NCBI RefSeq assembly: GCF_001426375.1
Contig: NZ_LMEO01000001.1
Coordinates: 188,840-252,839, forward strand
Direction: 5' to 3'
DNA length: 64,000 bases
Origin: Paenibacillus sp. Root444D2
GTDB taxonomy: Bacteria; Bacillota; Bacilli; Paenibacillales; NBRC-103111
This document shows, in pieces, positions 50,619 to 61,000 of the stretch. A model generated the notes under the pieces. It saw only the letters and a program-made list of their open reading frames with translations, searched no databases and was not told the origin of the DNA. Made by a program: the position numbers and the translations under genes. Positions within the stretch are counted from its first letter, which is position 1. Every line of letters starts with the position of its first letter.

Positions 50619-51398
50619 TTATTTACAGAAAATATGCTTCCCAATATTTTTGACTTGCGGCCTGCTCCAAATCCATTTGGAAGTTGCTGTTACCGGATTG
50701 AAATAATAGATACAACCGCCCGTAGGATCCCATCCATTAAGCGCATCTTTTACGGCTTTTTTCGTAGATTCGTTTGGTGTTAACCAAATTTGGCCATCTG
50801 CTACGGCTGTGAAAGCGCCAGGCTGAAAGATAACACCAGAAACCGTATTAGGAAAACTTGCTGACTTCACACGATTTAATATAACAGCTGCTACGGCTAC
50901 TTGACCAATATAAGGTTCTCCCCGAGCCTCGCCATGCACGGCATTCGCCATCAGATTAATATCCTGCTCAGATAAGCCTAGGTTATTAGATGGCAGCAAA
51001 TTGGCTGGCTTTTGATTTGAAGTTGCAGTTTCATTGCCTGCGCTTCCCTGTCCTGCTGTTGTTGGTGCTGTAGGCTTCCAATTCTTCGTGGCTTCCCACA
51101 GTTTAAGCTTGGTCTTGGGACCTACAACGCCATCTACTTTCATCCCAAACTCACCTTGGAATCGCTTCACTGCCAATAAAGTTTTATACCCATAATCTCC
51201 GTCTATGCTGCCGCTATAGAAACCAATGAACTTCAATCTACCTTGCAATTCGTTGACGTCAGCTCCAGTTGCTCCATAACGCACTTCATTTTTACTAAAC
51301 GTTTCTTCTGCAGGTGGATTGAACTTTCCTTTCAACTGAAAAGCGACAACTAGTACGAAAACAATACAGAATGTAAGTACAATTAATCGTTTATTCAT
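50619..51398 (-). CDS. sleB: Spore cortex-lytic enzyme SleB
   Basis: This 259-aa enzyme is a germination-specific lytic transglycosylase. It has an N-terminal signal segment or anchor (about 1-21), a peptidoglycan-binding domain (about 42-105; GATGADVNELQGRLKFIGFYSG, VDGVVGPKTKLKLWE) and the SleB catalytic domain (about 145-259; DINLMANAVHGEARGEPYIGQVAVAAVILNRV). Glu in HGEARGEPY is the catalytic acid. A sigma-G type promoter match lies upstream. No ypeB gene adjoins it, unlike in Bacillus. Confidence 0.94.
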   Translation of the reverse strand: MNKRLIVLTFCIVFVLVVAFQLKGKFNPPAEETFSKNEVRYGATGADVNELQGRLKFIGFYSGSIDGDYGYKTLLAVKRFQGEFGMKVDGVVGPKTKLKLWEATKNWKPTAPTTAGQGSAGNETATSNQKPANLLPSNNLGLSEQDINLMANAVHGEARGEPYIGQVAVAAVILNRVKSASFPNTVSGVIFQPGAFTAVADGQIWLTPNESTKKAVKDALNGWDPTGGCIYYFNPVTATSKWIWSRPQVKNIGKHIFCK

Positions 51399-51442
51399 TC
51401 CCCTTCTCAACCTCACTTTTCAAATTACAGCCTTTTCTTGCT

Positions 51443-51473
51443 TATTATGAGAAAGGAGCTCACTGTTTATACA
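51443..51473 (-). promoter_or_regulatory. Candidate sigma-G promoter of sleB
   Basis: On the minus strand TGTATA (51468-51473) and CATAATA (51443-51449) are 18 bases apart and fit the forespore sigma-G consensus (TGHATR, CATWMTA). The position, about 45 bp before the sleB start, is right. Confidence 0.65.
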
Positions 51474-51499
51474 AAAAAAACACTCTCCTGAGGAGAGTG
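51472..51499 (-). terminator. Terminator after spoIIIE/ftsK
   Basis: CACTCTCC and GGAGAGTG form a perfect stem with a TCA loop, followed by TTTTTTTT on the minus strand. The T run overlaps the -35 of the sleB promoter. Confidence 0.93.
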
Positions 51500-51522
51500 C
51501 TCGTCTAATCGTATATTTAAAT

Positions 51523-54072
51523 CTAGGAGCTGATCCGATTATGATGGTACTGTTCAATCGACATCAGCACTTCTCGAGGCTTACTGCCTTCGTACGGGCC
51601 GACGACCCCTTTGGCTTCCATCGAGTCAACCAGCCTTGCCGCACGTGTATAACCGACTCTCATACGTCGCTGCAGCAGGGAAACGGAGGCTTGCTTGGCT
51701 TCCAATACAATTTGAACAGCCTGGTCGTACAGCTCATCTTCAAATTCATTTTGCTGCTCCGGCATTTCTTCAACATGCGGGACCATTTCTTCTTGGTAAT
51801 TCGCCTGCTCCTGCGTGCGTACAAAGCCAACCACATGTTCAACCTCTTGGTCAGATAAAAAAGCACCCTGAATACGAACAGGTTTGGACGCGCCTACTGG
51901 CAAATAAAGCATGTCTCCTCGGCCTAATAGCTTCTCTGCGCCGACCATATCTAAAATGGTCCGTGAGTCTACTTGAGACGAAACACCAAACGCAATACGC
52001 GATGGAATATTCGCTTTAATCACGCCCGTAATAACATCAACGGATGGTCGTTGTGTAGCAATAATCAAATGAATACCCGCTGCGCGTGCCATTTGAGCAA
52101 GTCGGGTGATAGAATCTTCCACATCATTAGCAGCAACCATCATTAAATCGGCTAACTCGTCCACGATGACCACGTAATATGGCAGAGGAACAGCTGTTCC
52201 GCTTTCTGTCAACATCGCGTTGTAGCCCTCAATATTTCGCGTTCCGCTTTTCGAGAATAGTTCATAACGCTTTTCCATCTCAACGACGACTTTCTTAAGC
52301 GCTAACGAAGCTCGTCGAGGATCAGTTACAACTGGTGCCAGCAGATGTGGAATCCCATTGTAGACATTCAATTCAACCATCTTCGGATCGATCATAAGAA
52401 ACTTCACTTCATTAGGTTTTGCTTTATACAAAATGCTCGTAATAATTCCATTAATACAGACGGATTTGCCTGAACCGGTGGCTCCAGCTACAAGTAAGTG
52501 AGGCATTCTTGCCAAATTTCCGACGATTGGTTGTCCAGAAATATCACGCCCAAGTACAACTGATAGCCGCGAGCTGGATTCTTGAAAAGCGGATGTTTCC
52601 ATGACTTCACGCATGGTTACGATCGAAACCTCCAGATTCGGCACCTCGATGCCGATCGCAGCTTTACCAGGAATCGGCGCTTCCATCCGAATATCCTTAG
52701 CAGCAAGCGCCAATGCGATATCATCGGTCAAGGAGACGATTCGGCTGACCTTCACACCCACGTCAGGCTGTATCTCATAGCGTGTCACGGCAGGGCCTCT
52801 GACGACCTCCAGCACCTTGGCACGAACGCCAAAGCTCTCCAAGGTGGCTTCGAGCTTCCTTGCATTTGCTTTATAGTCTGCCATCTCACTGCCTTTGCCA
52901 ACAGCAGGCTTTGCTAATAAATCAAGTGAAGGCATCTCATATGGCCGTGTTTGTACAATCGGCACATTCTCCTGAAATTCTAACGTAACTGGCTCTTCAT
53001 CCGTTTCAACAGCCCCTGCTCCCTGTACTTTAGAGACCGGCGCTGTAGAGGAAGACGCAGGATGTTTGACTGCCTGCTGAGCTTCTTGAAAAACCTGCTC
53101 TTGAAAATCACGAATAATAGGTGTGATTGGTTGATCTGTGGGTGGTGAATCTGATTCAGCAGCTTGCTTGGCGCTTGACTTATAAAGAACCTGCTCGGTT
53201 TCATCAGCTGCATCTAAATCATTTAATTCATCTGCTTCTGAATCATTCTCGACTGCAGCCTTTTTCCTACTTTCCTTATTAGGACGAAGCAGTTCCATAA
53301 AAAGTGGTGTTTTCTTCGCCCGTTTAACAGGCTGGAAAACCTCTTCATCGAATTCATCATCAACAGGAACATAAGAGAATTTCTTCGCTTTAGTTGCACT
53401 AGCACCCGCGGAGACTGTTTGGGGCTGACGTGTTTCGCGATCCTGCAGCCACTCTTTCATTCTATCTTTAAAATTTTGGCCAACATTACTGAATCGACCC
53501 TTCACGATATTGCCAACGTCCACGTAAGAAATCCCAGTTGCCAGGATAAAGCCCATGACAAATAGCGCATATTGGATTAATCGAGCGCCCAAATAATCGA
53601 ACAGAAAGTAAAGGACACTGTATAGCATAGCGCCTATCATCCCGCCGCCAATACCATGCTCCAGTGCCGATTTGCCTGCTTCTGTTGGATGCAGACCATC
53701 TAACATGGCATTCCATGTCGACGCAATGACTTTGCCCGACGTGAAACCGCCATCAGGATACAATTGAGCGAACAAATCAATATGATTTTTGATTAGTAGT
53801 CCAAGAATGAACAGCAGTATGCCAGCTTTCTTGGGCGTAACCATCTGTGGCCATGCTCTCTTGATCATCGCATATAAGGCCACATATATGAAAATCAGCG
53901 GTATAAGTGAATACCACGTTCCCACAAAAAATCGAAAAAGGTAAATCAACGAATTCCCGACATGCCCTTGATGAGCAAGTGCAATGACCGAGAAGATTAG
54001 AATGAGAATACCATATAACTCGAATAACAAGCTTGTTTTTAGAGCCTTACCTTTTTTCTTGCGTTTCGCCAC
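51523..54072 (-). CDS. spoIIIE: DNA translocase FtsK/SpoIIIE
   Basis: This 849-aa DNA pump has four to five N-terminal membrane segments (within about 15-175), a variable charged linker (about 210-370), and a motor domain (about 390-770) with Walker [10 protein letters not shown] and Walker [15 protein letters not shown]-terminal gamma winged helix (about 785-849; [29 protein letters not shown]) reads polar DNA motifs. GTG 54072 is used, since GGGGGTGG lies just before it. Location beside tepA and ymf genes matches B. subtilis spoIIIE, which moves the chromosome into the forespore. Confidence 0.94.
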   Translation of the reverse strand: MAKRKKKGKALKTSLLFELYGILILIFSVIALAHQGHVGNSLIYLFRFFVGTWYSLIPLIFIYVALYAMIKRAWPQMVTPKKAGILLFILGLLIKNHIDLFAQLYPDGGFTSGKVIASTWNAMLDGLHPTEAGKSALEHGIGGGMIGAMLYSVLYFLFDYLGARLIQYALFVMGFILATGISYVDVGNIVKGRFSNVGQNFKDRMKEWLQDRETRQPQTVSAGASATKAKKFSYVPVDDEFDEEVFQPVKRAKKTPLFMELLRPNKESRKKAAVENDSEADELNDLDAADETEQVLYKSSAKQAAESDSPPTDQPITPIIRDFQEQVFQEAQQAVKHPASSSTAPVSKVQGAGAVETDEEPVTLEFQENVPIVQTRPYEMPSLDLLAKPAVGKGSEMADYKANARKLEATLESFGVRAKVLEVVRGPAVTRYEIQPDVGVKVSRIVSLTDDIALALAAKDIRMEAPIPGKAAIGIEVPNLEVSIVTMREVMETSAFQESSSRLSVVLGRDISGQPIVGNLARMPHLLVAGATGSGKSVCINGIITSILYKAKPNEVKFLMIDPKMVELNVYNGIPHLLAPVVTDPRRASLALKKVVVEMEKRYELFSKSGTRNIEGYNAMLTESGTAVPLPYYVVIVDELADLMMVAANDVEDSITRLAQMARAAGIHLIIATQRPSVDVITGVIKANIPSRIAFGVSSQVDSRTILDMVGAEKLLGRGDMLYLPVGASKPVRIQGAFLSDQEVEHVVGFVRTQEQANYQEEMVPHVEEMPEQQNEFEDELYDQAVQIVLEAKQASVSLLQRRMRVGYTRAARLVDSMEAKGVVGPYEGSKPREVLMSIEQYHHNRISS

Positions 54073-54136
54073 GCTTGCCACCCCCAAGTCCACATTATAC
54101 CATATTTGACTTGGGGGATGATACAGGAAGGTCAAG

Positions 54137-54376
54137 CTAGAAAGTTAAAGTCGCCTCTGCTACAGGACTATATGAAATAATAGTTCCAGGGGCATATTGA
54201 TTATTCAAATAATCCTGAGGATTACAGCTAAAGAGCCTGACAATTCGTGCCTGAAAGCCACTAATCGGTTCAATTTGCATTTTGACTCCACCCTGATCGA
54301 TTTCGATAAATTTGGGTTCATAAGTCTCCATTCCTTCAAAAATAACATCCATCGGTATAACGGAGTAATGTATCAT
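54137..54376 (-). CDS. YlzJ-like small protein
   Basis: This 79-aa protein resembles YlzJ, encoded next to tepA in Bacillus: [21 protein letters not shown] and the ending [12 protein letters not shown]. Its role is unknown. The ATG overlaps the tepA stop by four bases (ATGA), so it is coupled to tepA. Confidence 0.82.
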   Translation of the reverse strand: MIHYSVIPMDVIFEGMETYEPKFIEIDQGGVKMQIEPISGFQARIVRLFSCNPQDYLNNQYAPGTIISYSPVAEATLTF

Positions 54377-55107
54377 TGTACGATGCCTCCGTTCGCTGCT
54401 GATTTCTTAATTTCTATACGCTGATTAAGCTCTCGGATTGCATCACCAATACCGCCAACTTGATCTATTAAGCCATATTTAACGGCATCTATACCAATAA
54501 CCGTCGTCCCAATATCTCTTGTTAACTCTCCGGTTTTAAACATTAACTCTTTAAACTTTTCTTCTGTTACATTAGAGTGCTTCGTAACAAACCGCACAAC
54601 ACGTTCCTGCATTTTATCCAAATATTCAAATGTTTGTGGGACTCCAATAATTAAACCATTTAATCGAATGGGGTGAATCGTCATCGTTGCCGTTTCGGCA
54701 ATAATCGAGTAGTCCGCTGATACTGCAATGGGAACACCAATGCTGTGCCCTCCACCTAGTACCAAAGCAATGGAAGGCTTCGATAGTGTAGCTACCATCT
54801 CTGCTATGGCAAGTCCTGCTTCTACATCTCCCCCTACCGTATTTAAAATAATCATAACGCCTTCAATCTTCGGATTCTGTTCTGCGGCGACTAATTGCGG
54901 AATTAGATGTTCATATTTGGTCGTTTTATTCTGGGGAGGGAGAACAATATGTCCTTCCACTTGTCCAATAATGGTAAGGCAGAAAATATTAGATTCGCCA
55001 GAAAGCGTATTTGTTTGACCTAACTGTTGAATGTTTTCGAGGACTGCGTTTTTCTTACCTTCTTCCGTTTCCGGTTCTTGTTGTTTCGGTCCTGTGGGTG
55101 CTGCCAC
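54373..55107 (-). CDS. tepA: ClpP-like protease TepA
   Basis: This 244-aa protein of the ClpP/crotonase fold is known in Bacillus as translocation-enhancing protein TepA. Visible are [20 protein letters not shown], the nucleophile Ser in [15 protein letters not shown], and [15 protein letters not shown] with a His. GTG 55107 follows AAGGGGG. A twin-hairpin element lies directly upstream of that ribosome binding site. It likely degrades small membrane or signal peptides and may act in spore development. Confidence 0.92.
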   Translation of the reverse strand: MAAPTGPKQQEPETEEGKKNAVLENIQQLGQTNTLSGESNIFCLTIIGQVEGHIVLPPQNKTTKYEHLIPQLVAAEQNPKIEGVMIILNTVGGDVEAGLAIAEMVATLSKPSIALVLGGGHSIGVPIAVSADYSIIAETATMTIHPIRLNGLIIGVPQTFEYLDKMQERVVRFVTKHSNVTEEKFKELMFKTGELTRDIGTTVIGIDAVKYGLIDQVGGIGDAIRELNQRIEIKKSAANGGIVQ

Positions 55108-55124
55108 TGAAAATCCCCCTTCGA

Positions 55125-55156
55125 GTTTTGCTTTTGCAAAAACAGCTTTGTAAGCT
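55125..55156 (-). repeat. Twin-hairpin leader element (tepA leader)
   Basis: GTTTTGC/GCAAAAAC and AGCTT-TGT-AAGCT are adjacent, with the first starting about three bases from the AAGGGGG of tepA. On the coding strand the order and the opening GCTTACAAAG resemble the miaB and AKR elements. Confidence 0.6.
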
Positions 55157-55256
55157 TGAACTGCATTGTGCTAGCAAACTTTGCATGTACTGTTCATAAT
55201 CTCCCATAGTATGAATAAATTTGCGTACTTTCATGCATTCGCACCCTACGAACACA

Positions 55257-55291
55257 TGAAAAAAAGCTCCCTCCAGTTATGGAGAGAGCTT
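55257..55291 (-). terminator. Terminator after rnjB
   Basis: AAGCTCTCTCCA and TGGAGGGAGCTT pair on the minus strand (one mismatch), followed by a T run. Confidence 0.88.
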
Positions 55292-55325
55292 TACTATTGC
55301 ATAGGTTCAAGTGACTTGTTCGAGC

Positions 55326-57002
55326 CTAGACTTCCATGATAATAGGAAGGATCATCGGTCTTCTTCTGGTTTGTTCATATAAAAAGCGTCCGAGAACATC
55401 TTTCACGTTTGTTTTTAAAGATGCCCACTCATTGACATTTTCATTCATTAATTTCGTTAACGTATTCGTTACGATACGATTGGCTTCTTCCAAGAGACCC
55501 TCAGATTCACGTACATACACGAATCCGCGAGAAATAATATCTGGTCCAGATAAAATTTTGCCATCTTGTTTGCTGAGAGTAACTACGACCACAAGGATTC
55601 CGTCCTGAGACAGTAATTTACGGTCACGCAACACAATGTTGCCTACATCCCCAACACCCAGTCCATCAATCAGAATGTTGCCGCTTTGAACTTTAGATCC
55701 TTTGCGAGCAACACCATTTTGAATTTCTACCGTGTCACCGATATCGCACATGAATATATCTTCTTTAGGAATGCCGACAGACTCGGCTAGGATGCCATGT
55801 TGACGCAGCATGCGATATTCGCCATGAATCGGAATAAAGTACTTAGGCTTCATAAGATTGAGCATTAACTTCAATTCTTCTTGACTACCATGACCTGATA
55901 CGTGTACGCCAGTAACAGAACCTGGACCGTAAATCACATTAGCGCCAATACGGAATAACTCATCTACGGTACGGCCTACATAACGCTCATTCCCCGGAAT
56001 TGGAGTTGCCGCAATAATGACCGTATCACCAGGTAAAATATCAATTTTACGATGGGTTGAACGTGCCATTCTTGTAAGAGCAGACATTGGCTCTCCTTGG
56101 CTACCTGTGGAAAGAATGACAACGCGATCAGCAGCAAGCTTGTTAACTTCTTCTGGCTCAATTAACATGCCATCCGGAATGTGCAAGTACCCTAACTCGC
56201 TAGCAATCGAAACCACGTTAACCATACTGCGACCGATTACCGTTACTTTGCGATTTGTTGCTGCGGCTGCATCAAACACCTGTTGAACACGGTGAATATT
56301 GGATGCAAATGTCGCAATAACAACTCTTTGCTTAGCTTTACGGAACACTTCTTCAATTTCAACCCCAACACTGCGCTCAGACCCTGTGTAACCAGGACGT
56401 TCTGCATTTGTGCTGTCGGAAAGCAAGGCAAGTACGCCTTTCTTCCCAATCTCTGCCATACGATGCAAGTCCGCATATTGATCATTTACAGGAGTTTGAT
56501 CGAATTTAAAGTCTCCTGTATGAACAACAACACCTTCTGGTGTATCTAAAGCGACACCCACAGAATCAGGAATACTATGATTGGTTTTGAAGAAAGATGC
56601 AGTAAGAACACCTAAGGAAAGAACGGATTCCGAATTAATGAGAATCCTGTTCGTAGTACCGAGTAAATTTGCTTCCTTCAGCTTTGCTTCGATAAGTCCC
56701 ATTGTAAGCTTAGTTGCATAAAGTGGAACGTTAAGATGCTTAAGCACATAAGGTAAGCCGCCAATATGATCTTCGTGGCCGTGAGTGATGATAATGCCGC
56801 GTACTTTATCCCGATTCTCCGTTAGGTATCCAATGTCTGGAATGACGATGTCGATTCCAAGCATGTCCTCCTCTGGAAATTTCAAACCACTATCAATGAC
56901 GATGATATCGTTCGCATACTGAACGCAATACATATTCTTTCCGATTTCGCCCACGCCGCCAAGAGCGAAGATCAAAAGTTTATCAATATTTTTTTTGGAC
57001 AA
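55326..57002 (-). CDS. rnjB: Ribonuclease J (RnjB type)
   Basis: This 558-aa metallo-beta-lactamase/beta-CASP nuclease has the motif HGHEDHIGG near residue 75, HTGDFKFD near 163, and the beta-CASP pieces GSQGEPMSALTRMA and HVSGHGSQEE (about 365). RNase J acts as 5'-exonuclease and endonuclease in mRNA and rRNA processing. The start is TTG 57002, after GGAGG by seven bases. Placement between dapA and tepA is that of B. subtilis rnjB. Confidence 0.95.
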   Translation of the reverse strand: MSKKNIDKLLIFALGGVGEIGKNMYCVQYANDIIVIDSGLKFPEEDMLGIDIVIPDIGYLTENRDKVRGIIITHGHEDHIGGLPYVLKHLNVPLYATKLTMGLIEAKLKEANLLGTTNRILINSESVLSLGVLTASFFKTNHSIPDSVGVALDTPEGVVVHTGDFKFDQTPVNDQYADLHRMAEIGKKGVLALLSDSTNAERPGYTGSERSVGVEIEEVFRKAKQRVVIATFASNIHRVQQVFDAAAATNRKVTVIGRSMVNVVSIASELGYLHIPDGMLIEPEEVNKLAADRVVILSTGSQGEPMSALTRMARSTHRKIDILPGDTVIIAATPIPGNERYVGRTVDELFRIGANVIYGPGSVTGVHVSGHGSQEELKLMLNLMKPKYFIPIHGEYRMLRQHGILAESVGIPKEDIFMCDIGDTVEIQNGVARKGSKVQSGNILIDGLGVGDVGNIVLRDRKLLSQDGILVVVVTLSKQDGKILSGPDIISRGFVYVRESEGLLEEANRIVTNTLTKLMNENVNEWASLKTNVKDVLGRFLYEQTRRRPMILPIIMEV

Positions 57003-57127
57003 GAATATACCTCCTTCTTAGATTGGACGACGAATTTTAAATGAAAAAACCGAACTAGTCACTTGCAACCATTATACATGAAAAAAAACAACAAATACAA
57101 GTTAATACCGATTACTTTAGATTCCCC

Positions 57128-57160
57128 AAAAAAAGAAAACCGATGCCGGAAGCACCGATT
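57128..57160 (-). terminator. Terminator after dapA
   Basis: AATCGGTGC and GCATCGGTT pair (with two wobble pairs) on the minus strand, followed by TTCTTTTTTT. Confidence 0.8.
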
Positions 57161-57172
57161 CATTAGGCGTTA

Positions 57173-58036
57173 TCATACAAAAAGTGATTGAATGAATTGT
57201 CCTTCTTGCTCGGATACACGAACTAACGGAAGTCTAACGCCTCCAGTTTGAATGCCTTTCAGTGCGAGAGCATGCTTAATTGGTGCAGGACTCGGTACAC
57301 GGAAAATGCCAGTAAAAACAGGATGTAGCTTACGATGTAGTTCTGCCGCTTGCTGAATGTTACCTTCTAAATAATACTTTATCATAGATTGCATTTCTTT
57401 TCCAATCACATGACTAGCAACACTAATAATTCCCTGACATCCTACCGCTAGAGCAGGCAGTGCACTGCTGTCATCCCCGCTGTACACAAGGAAATTAGGA
57501 GCTGCATCATTAAGTATACGTGTTAATTGATCCGTGTTAGCGCAATCTTTGGTAGCCACGATATTCGGAATTTGGGATAGACGAATTGTTGTCTCTGCAT
57601 CCAAATTCACTCCTGTGCGTCCAGGTACATTATAAAGCATAATCGAGACCTGAACAGACTCAGCTACTGCTTTAAAATGCTGGTACAACCCTTCCTGGGA
57701 AGGGCGGTTATAATAAGGAGCTACGATCAGTAAGGCATCGACTCCAAGTTTCTCCACTTTTCGAGAAAATTCAACAGTGTCCAGAGTGTCATAACTTCCT
57801 GTCCCTGCAATAATTTTGCAGCGCCCTCTGGCATAACGAACCGATAGCTCAATAAGCTTCAACTTCTCATCGTCTGTCAATGTTGGTGCCTCACCAGTCG
57901 TGCCACAAATAACAAGGCTATCCGACTGCTGCTCTTCGATCAAATAGTTAATTAATGGTTCCACTTGCTCCCAGTTCACTTGTAAGTTCTCATCAAACGG
58001 AGTCACCATAGCTGTAATTACTCTTCCGAAATCCAA
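57173..58036 (-). CDS. dapA: 4-hydroxy-tetrahydrodipicolinate synthase
   Basis: This 287-aa aldolase condenses aspartate semialdehyde and pyruvate, the first committed step to diaminopimelate, lysine and dipicolinate. Markers are VICGTTGEAPTLTDDEK near residue 43, the Tyr in MLYNVPGRTG near 133, and the Schiff-base Lys in VATKDCAN near 161. It is the last gene of the spoVFA-spoVFB-asd-dapG-dapA operon. Confidence 0.96.
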   Translation of the reverse strand: MDFGRVITAMVTPFDENLQVNWEQVEPLINYLIEEQQSDSLVICGTTGEAPTLTDDEKLKLIELSVRYARGRCKIIAGTGSYDTLDTVEFSRKVEKLGVDALLIVAPYYNRPSQEGLYQHFKAVAESVQVSIMLYNVPGRTGVNLDAETTIRLSQIPNIVATKDCANTDQLTRILNDAAPNFLVYSGDDSSALPALAVGCQGIISVASHVIGKEMQSMIKYYLEGNIQQAAELHRKLHPVFTGIFRVPSPAPIKHALALKGIQTGGVRLPLVRVSEQEGQFIQSLFV

Positions 58037-58063
58037 AAGTTATACCTCCTCAATCTTACATAA

Positions 58064-59281
58064 TCACTTATACAAATTGAACTTATGATGTAGTGCCCTA
58101 ACAGATTTAATCATATCGACACCATGGACAAGTACCCAAATCGTTGTATTTGAATCAGCTGATTGAAGGATACGTATGTCCTCTACCGTTAATGCCTCAA
58201 CAATTTGCGCCATAATACCTGGCACTCCGTTCATACCGCCGCCGATCACAGAAACTTTCGCACATCCACTCACGGCCTTAGGATCATAGCCTTGACTTCT
58301 GAGCAGTTTGAGAGCGCGTTCCGCTTCATGATCGAACACCGTATAAACGACTCCCGATGGATTGACGTTAATAAAGTCAACACTAATCTGATGCAGCGCC
58401 ATCGTTTTAAATACACGAAGCTGAAGATCGAATTGACCTTCAACTGCAGCAACATGAATTTGAGTAATGTTCGTAAAATGAGCAATTCCCGTAACGAATC
58501 GATCCTTCACTTGACTCATATCTGTGGGGATACTGTCTGAAGCTGTAACCAACGTTCCTTCTTCTTTGGAAAACGTAGATCGCACGCGAATCGGAATATT
58601 GGCCTGCATGGCTACTTCTACCGCGCGTGGATGTATAACCTTTGCACCATTATGTGCCATATTGCAGATTTCAGCGAAGCTTACGCGAACCAGCGGTTTA
58701 GCATCCTCAACAATCCGTGGATCCGCAGTCAATATCCCGTTGACATCCGTGAAAATATCTACAATTTCAGCTTTTAGGGCAGCCCCAAGAGCAGTCGCCG
58801 AAGTATCACTACCTCCGCGCCCTAATGTTGTTAATTCGTCTTGACTTGTTTTACCTTGAAATCCGGTAACAATGACAACCATATCTTGCTCCAACAATTC
58901 CAGGATCCGGTTTGGCTGCATAGCTACTATCTGGGCATTACCGTGAACATCATTCGTAAGAATACCAGCTTGCCCACCTGTCAAAACCGTAGATCGAATA
59001 CCTGTTGCTTGTAACAAGCTGCACAAATGTACCGCAGAAATTAACTCTCCGCAGCCCATTAACATATCGAGTTCCCGCGCTGGCACCCCCTCCCCGTTCT
59101 TTCGAACGAGGTCTAAGAGCGTATCAGTCGCATAGGGTTCTCCTTTTCTTCCCATCGCGGATACAACAACAACCAATTTATAATGATTGATAAGTGCGTC
59201 TTGAATGTGTCCAATAACGTGTTCTCTGGCATCAGCGGTGGAAAGCGAAGTGCCCCCAAATTTTTGTACAAGGATTCGCAT
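58064..59281 (-). CDS. dapG: Aspartate kinase I (DapG)
   Basis: This 405-aa kinase starts MRILVQKFGGTSLSTA, with the KFGGTS nucleotide motif, then VVSAMGRKGEPYATDTLL and GRGGSDTSATAL. Two ACT domains occupy the C-terminal 140 residues. It makes aspartyl phosphate for cell-wall and dipicolinate synthesis. Its place before dapA and after asd identifies it as DapG rather than LysC; DapG of B. subtilis is inhibited by diaminopimelate. Confidence 0.95.
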   Translation of the reverse strand: MRILVQKFGGTSLSTADAREHVIGHIQDALINHYKLVVVVSAMGRKGEPYATDTLLDLVRKNGEGVPARELDMLMGCGELISAVHLCSLLQATGIRSTVLTGGQAGILTNDVHGNAQIVAMQPNRILELLEQDMVVIVTGFQGKTSQDELTTLGRGGSDTSATALGAALKAEIVDIFTDVNGILTADPRIVEDAKPLVRVSFAEICNMAHNGAKVIHPRAVEVAMQANIPIRVRSTFSKEEGTLVTASDSIPTDMSQVKDRFVTGIAHFTNITQIHVAAVEGQFDLQLRVFKTMALHQISVDFINVNPSGVVYTVFDHEAERALKLLRSQGYDPKAVSGCAKVSVIGGGMNGVPGIMAQIVEALTVEDIRILQSADSNTTIWVLVHGVDMIKSVRALHHKFNLYK

Positions 59282-59332
59282 GAGTTTCCCCCATATTCAC
59301 TGCATGATGATTAGCGCAGTCATACTTGCTGA

Positions 59333-60370
59333 TTATTGTTCTATAGCAATATATTCAGCAATTTGTACAGCATTCCATGCAGCGCCTTTTAGCAGGTTGT
59401 CAGAAACAATCCACATATTTAGCGCTTTCGGATTGCTCAAATCACGGCGTACACGACCAACGAAAGTTTCCAGTTTACCTGCTGCATCTGTAGCAAGCGG
59501 ATATTGCTGCTCAGCCGGATTGTCAACAAGAACAATACCAGGAGCATTTGCAAGTAACGTCTTCACTTCTTCTACGTCGAAATCTTCTTTTAATTCAACA
59601 TAGACAGACTCAGAATGTCCATAAACAACCGGAATACGAACGCATGTAGCTGTAACTTCAATGGACTCATCGCCCATAATCTTTTTCGTTTCAAGAATCA
59701 TTTTCATTTCTTCATTCGTAAAACCATTATCGAGGAATTTATCAATTTGCGGAATCGCATTAAAGGCGATCTGATGTTTCACTGGCAAAGAACCGACTGG
59801 TAAAATATCCGGATTCGCATCATTTCCTTCAAGCACTTCTTTCGATTGTCTCAGCATTTCGTTAATTGCTTTAGCACCAGCTCCAGAAACAGCTTGGTAC
59901 GTTGACACGATAATACGGGAAATCCCATAACGATCATATAGTGGCTTGAGTGCAGCTACCATTTGAATTGTAGAACAATTCGGATTTGCAATAATACCTT
60001 TGTGTTCGTTAATTTTCTCAACGTTTACCTCAGGCACCACAAGTGGTGTTTCAGGATCCATGCGGTATGCACTTGTATTGTCGATACAGATCGTACCTGC
60101 CTTAACCGCGTGAGGAGCTAATGCCTTCGTAACATCGCCACCAGCGCTAAATAAAGCAATTTCAACGCCTTGAAAACTTTCCGGTGTCGCTTCTTGAACG
60201 GTTATTTCTTGACCTTTGAAAGAAAGCTTTACGCCCGCTGAACGAGCGGAAGAAAGTAGTTTCAATTCCTTGATGGGGAAATTCCGTTCTTCTAGTAGAC
60301 GTATAATTTGTTCTCCTACTGCACCTGTAGCGCCTACGACTGCAACGTTAAAAAGCTTCTGGTTCGACAT
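59333..60370 (-). CDS. asd: Aspartate-semialdehyde dehydrogenase
   Basis: This 345-aa enzyme reduces aspartyl phosphate to aspartate semialdehyde with NADPH. It has GATGAVGEQIIRLLE at residue 11, catalytic Cys in NPNCSTIQMV near 131, and His in the second half (VRIPVVYGHSESVY). ATG 60370 follows AAGGGGAG. It sits between spoVFB and dapG. Confidence 0.96.
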   Translation of the reverse strand: MSNQKLFNVAVVGATGAVGEQIIRLLEERNFPIKELKLLSSARSAGVKLSFKGQEITVQEATPESFQGVEIALFSAGGDVTKALAPHAVKAGTICIDNTSAYRMDPETPLVVPEVNVEKINEHKGIIANPNCSTIQMVAALKPLYDRYGISRIIVSTYQAVSGAGAKAINEMLRQSKEVLEGNDANPDILPVGSLPVKHQIAFNAIPQIDKFLDNGFTNEEMKMILETKKIMGDESIEVTATCVRIPVVYGHSESVYVELKEDFDVEEVKTLLANAPGIVLVDNPAEQQYPLATDAAGKLETFVGRVRRDLSNPKALNMWIVSDNLLKGAAWNAVQIAEYIAIEQ

Positions 60371-60406
60371 GAGCTGGACTCTCCCCTTCAAGATGTTGTA
60401 TATGAA

Positions 60407-61000
60407 TTAGTATTGAAATCTCTCAATAATCATGGGCTGCAATTGCTTACCTTCAAGAGCAGCTTCACAGGCTTCCATAATCAAGTCCATCCGAGCTACC
60501 AACGAATTTGGCTTAGCTCCAGGTGCATCTTGACCATAGGGCACAAAATAGATGTTTTTGGTAATGAGAAGCTTAGCGATATTCATCGCGTTCAAACCCA
60601 GCCCATCATTGGTCGAAATCGCTAAAACTAGCGGCCGCAAATTTCTCATTTGTGCTTTTGCAGCCATAAGTACTGGACTCTCTGTCATCGCGTTTGCTAG
60701 CTTACTAGTCGTGTTCCCTGTGCATGGTGCAATAACCATCACATCAAGCAGCTTGGATGGACCTAGAGGCTCAGCGGCTACAATAGTAGATATAATCTCG
60801 TTTCCGGTTATATCCTTTATTTGTTGCTGCCAATCTGCTGAATTGCCGAAACGTGTGTCGGTGGTCATGACTGTATTCGATACAATCGGAATAACCCGAG
60901 CACCTGCATCTACAAATCTCTTAATCTGAGGCATGACTTCTTCCAACGTACAGTGAGAACCAGTTAAAGCATATCCGACTGTTTTCCCTTGCCAATTCAT
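60407..61000 (-). CDS. spoVFB: Dipicolinate synthase subunit B (SpoVFB)
   Basis: This 197-aa flavoprotein-like subunit of dipicolinate synthase starts WQGKTVGYALTGSHCTLEEVMPQ and has VIAPCTGNTTSKLANAMTESPVLMAAKAQMRN, the pattern of the HFCD flavoprotein family. It acts with SpoVFA in the mother cell to make dipicolinic acid for the spore core. Its ATG overlaps the spoVFA stop by four bases. Confidence 0.95.
   Translation of the reverse strand: MNWQGKTVGYALTGSHCTLEEVMPQIKRFVDAGARVIPIVSNTVMTTDTRFGNSADWQQQIKDITGNEIISTIVAAEPLGPSKLLDVMVIAPCTGNTTSKLANAMTESPVLMAAKAQMRNLRPLVLAISTNDGLGLNAMNIAKLLITKNIYFVPYGQDAPGAKPNSLVARMDLIMEACEAALEGKQLQPMIIERFQY

Noticed and set aside
55055-55255. Minus-strand open frame of 66 aa overlapping the tepA start
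   Set aside because: It runs through the twin-hairpin and the tepA ribosome binding site in another frame, with no clear ribosome binding site of its own.
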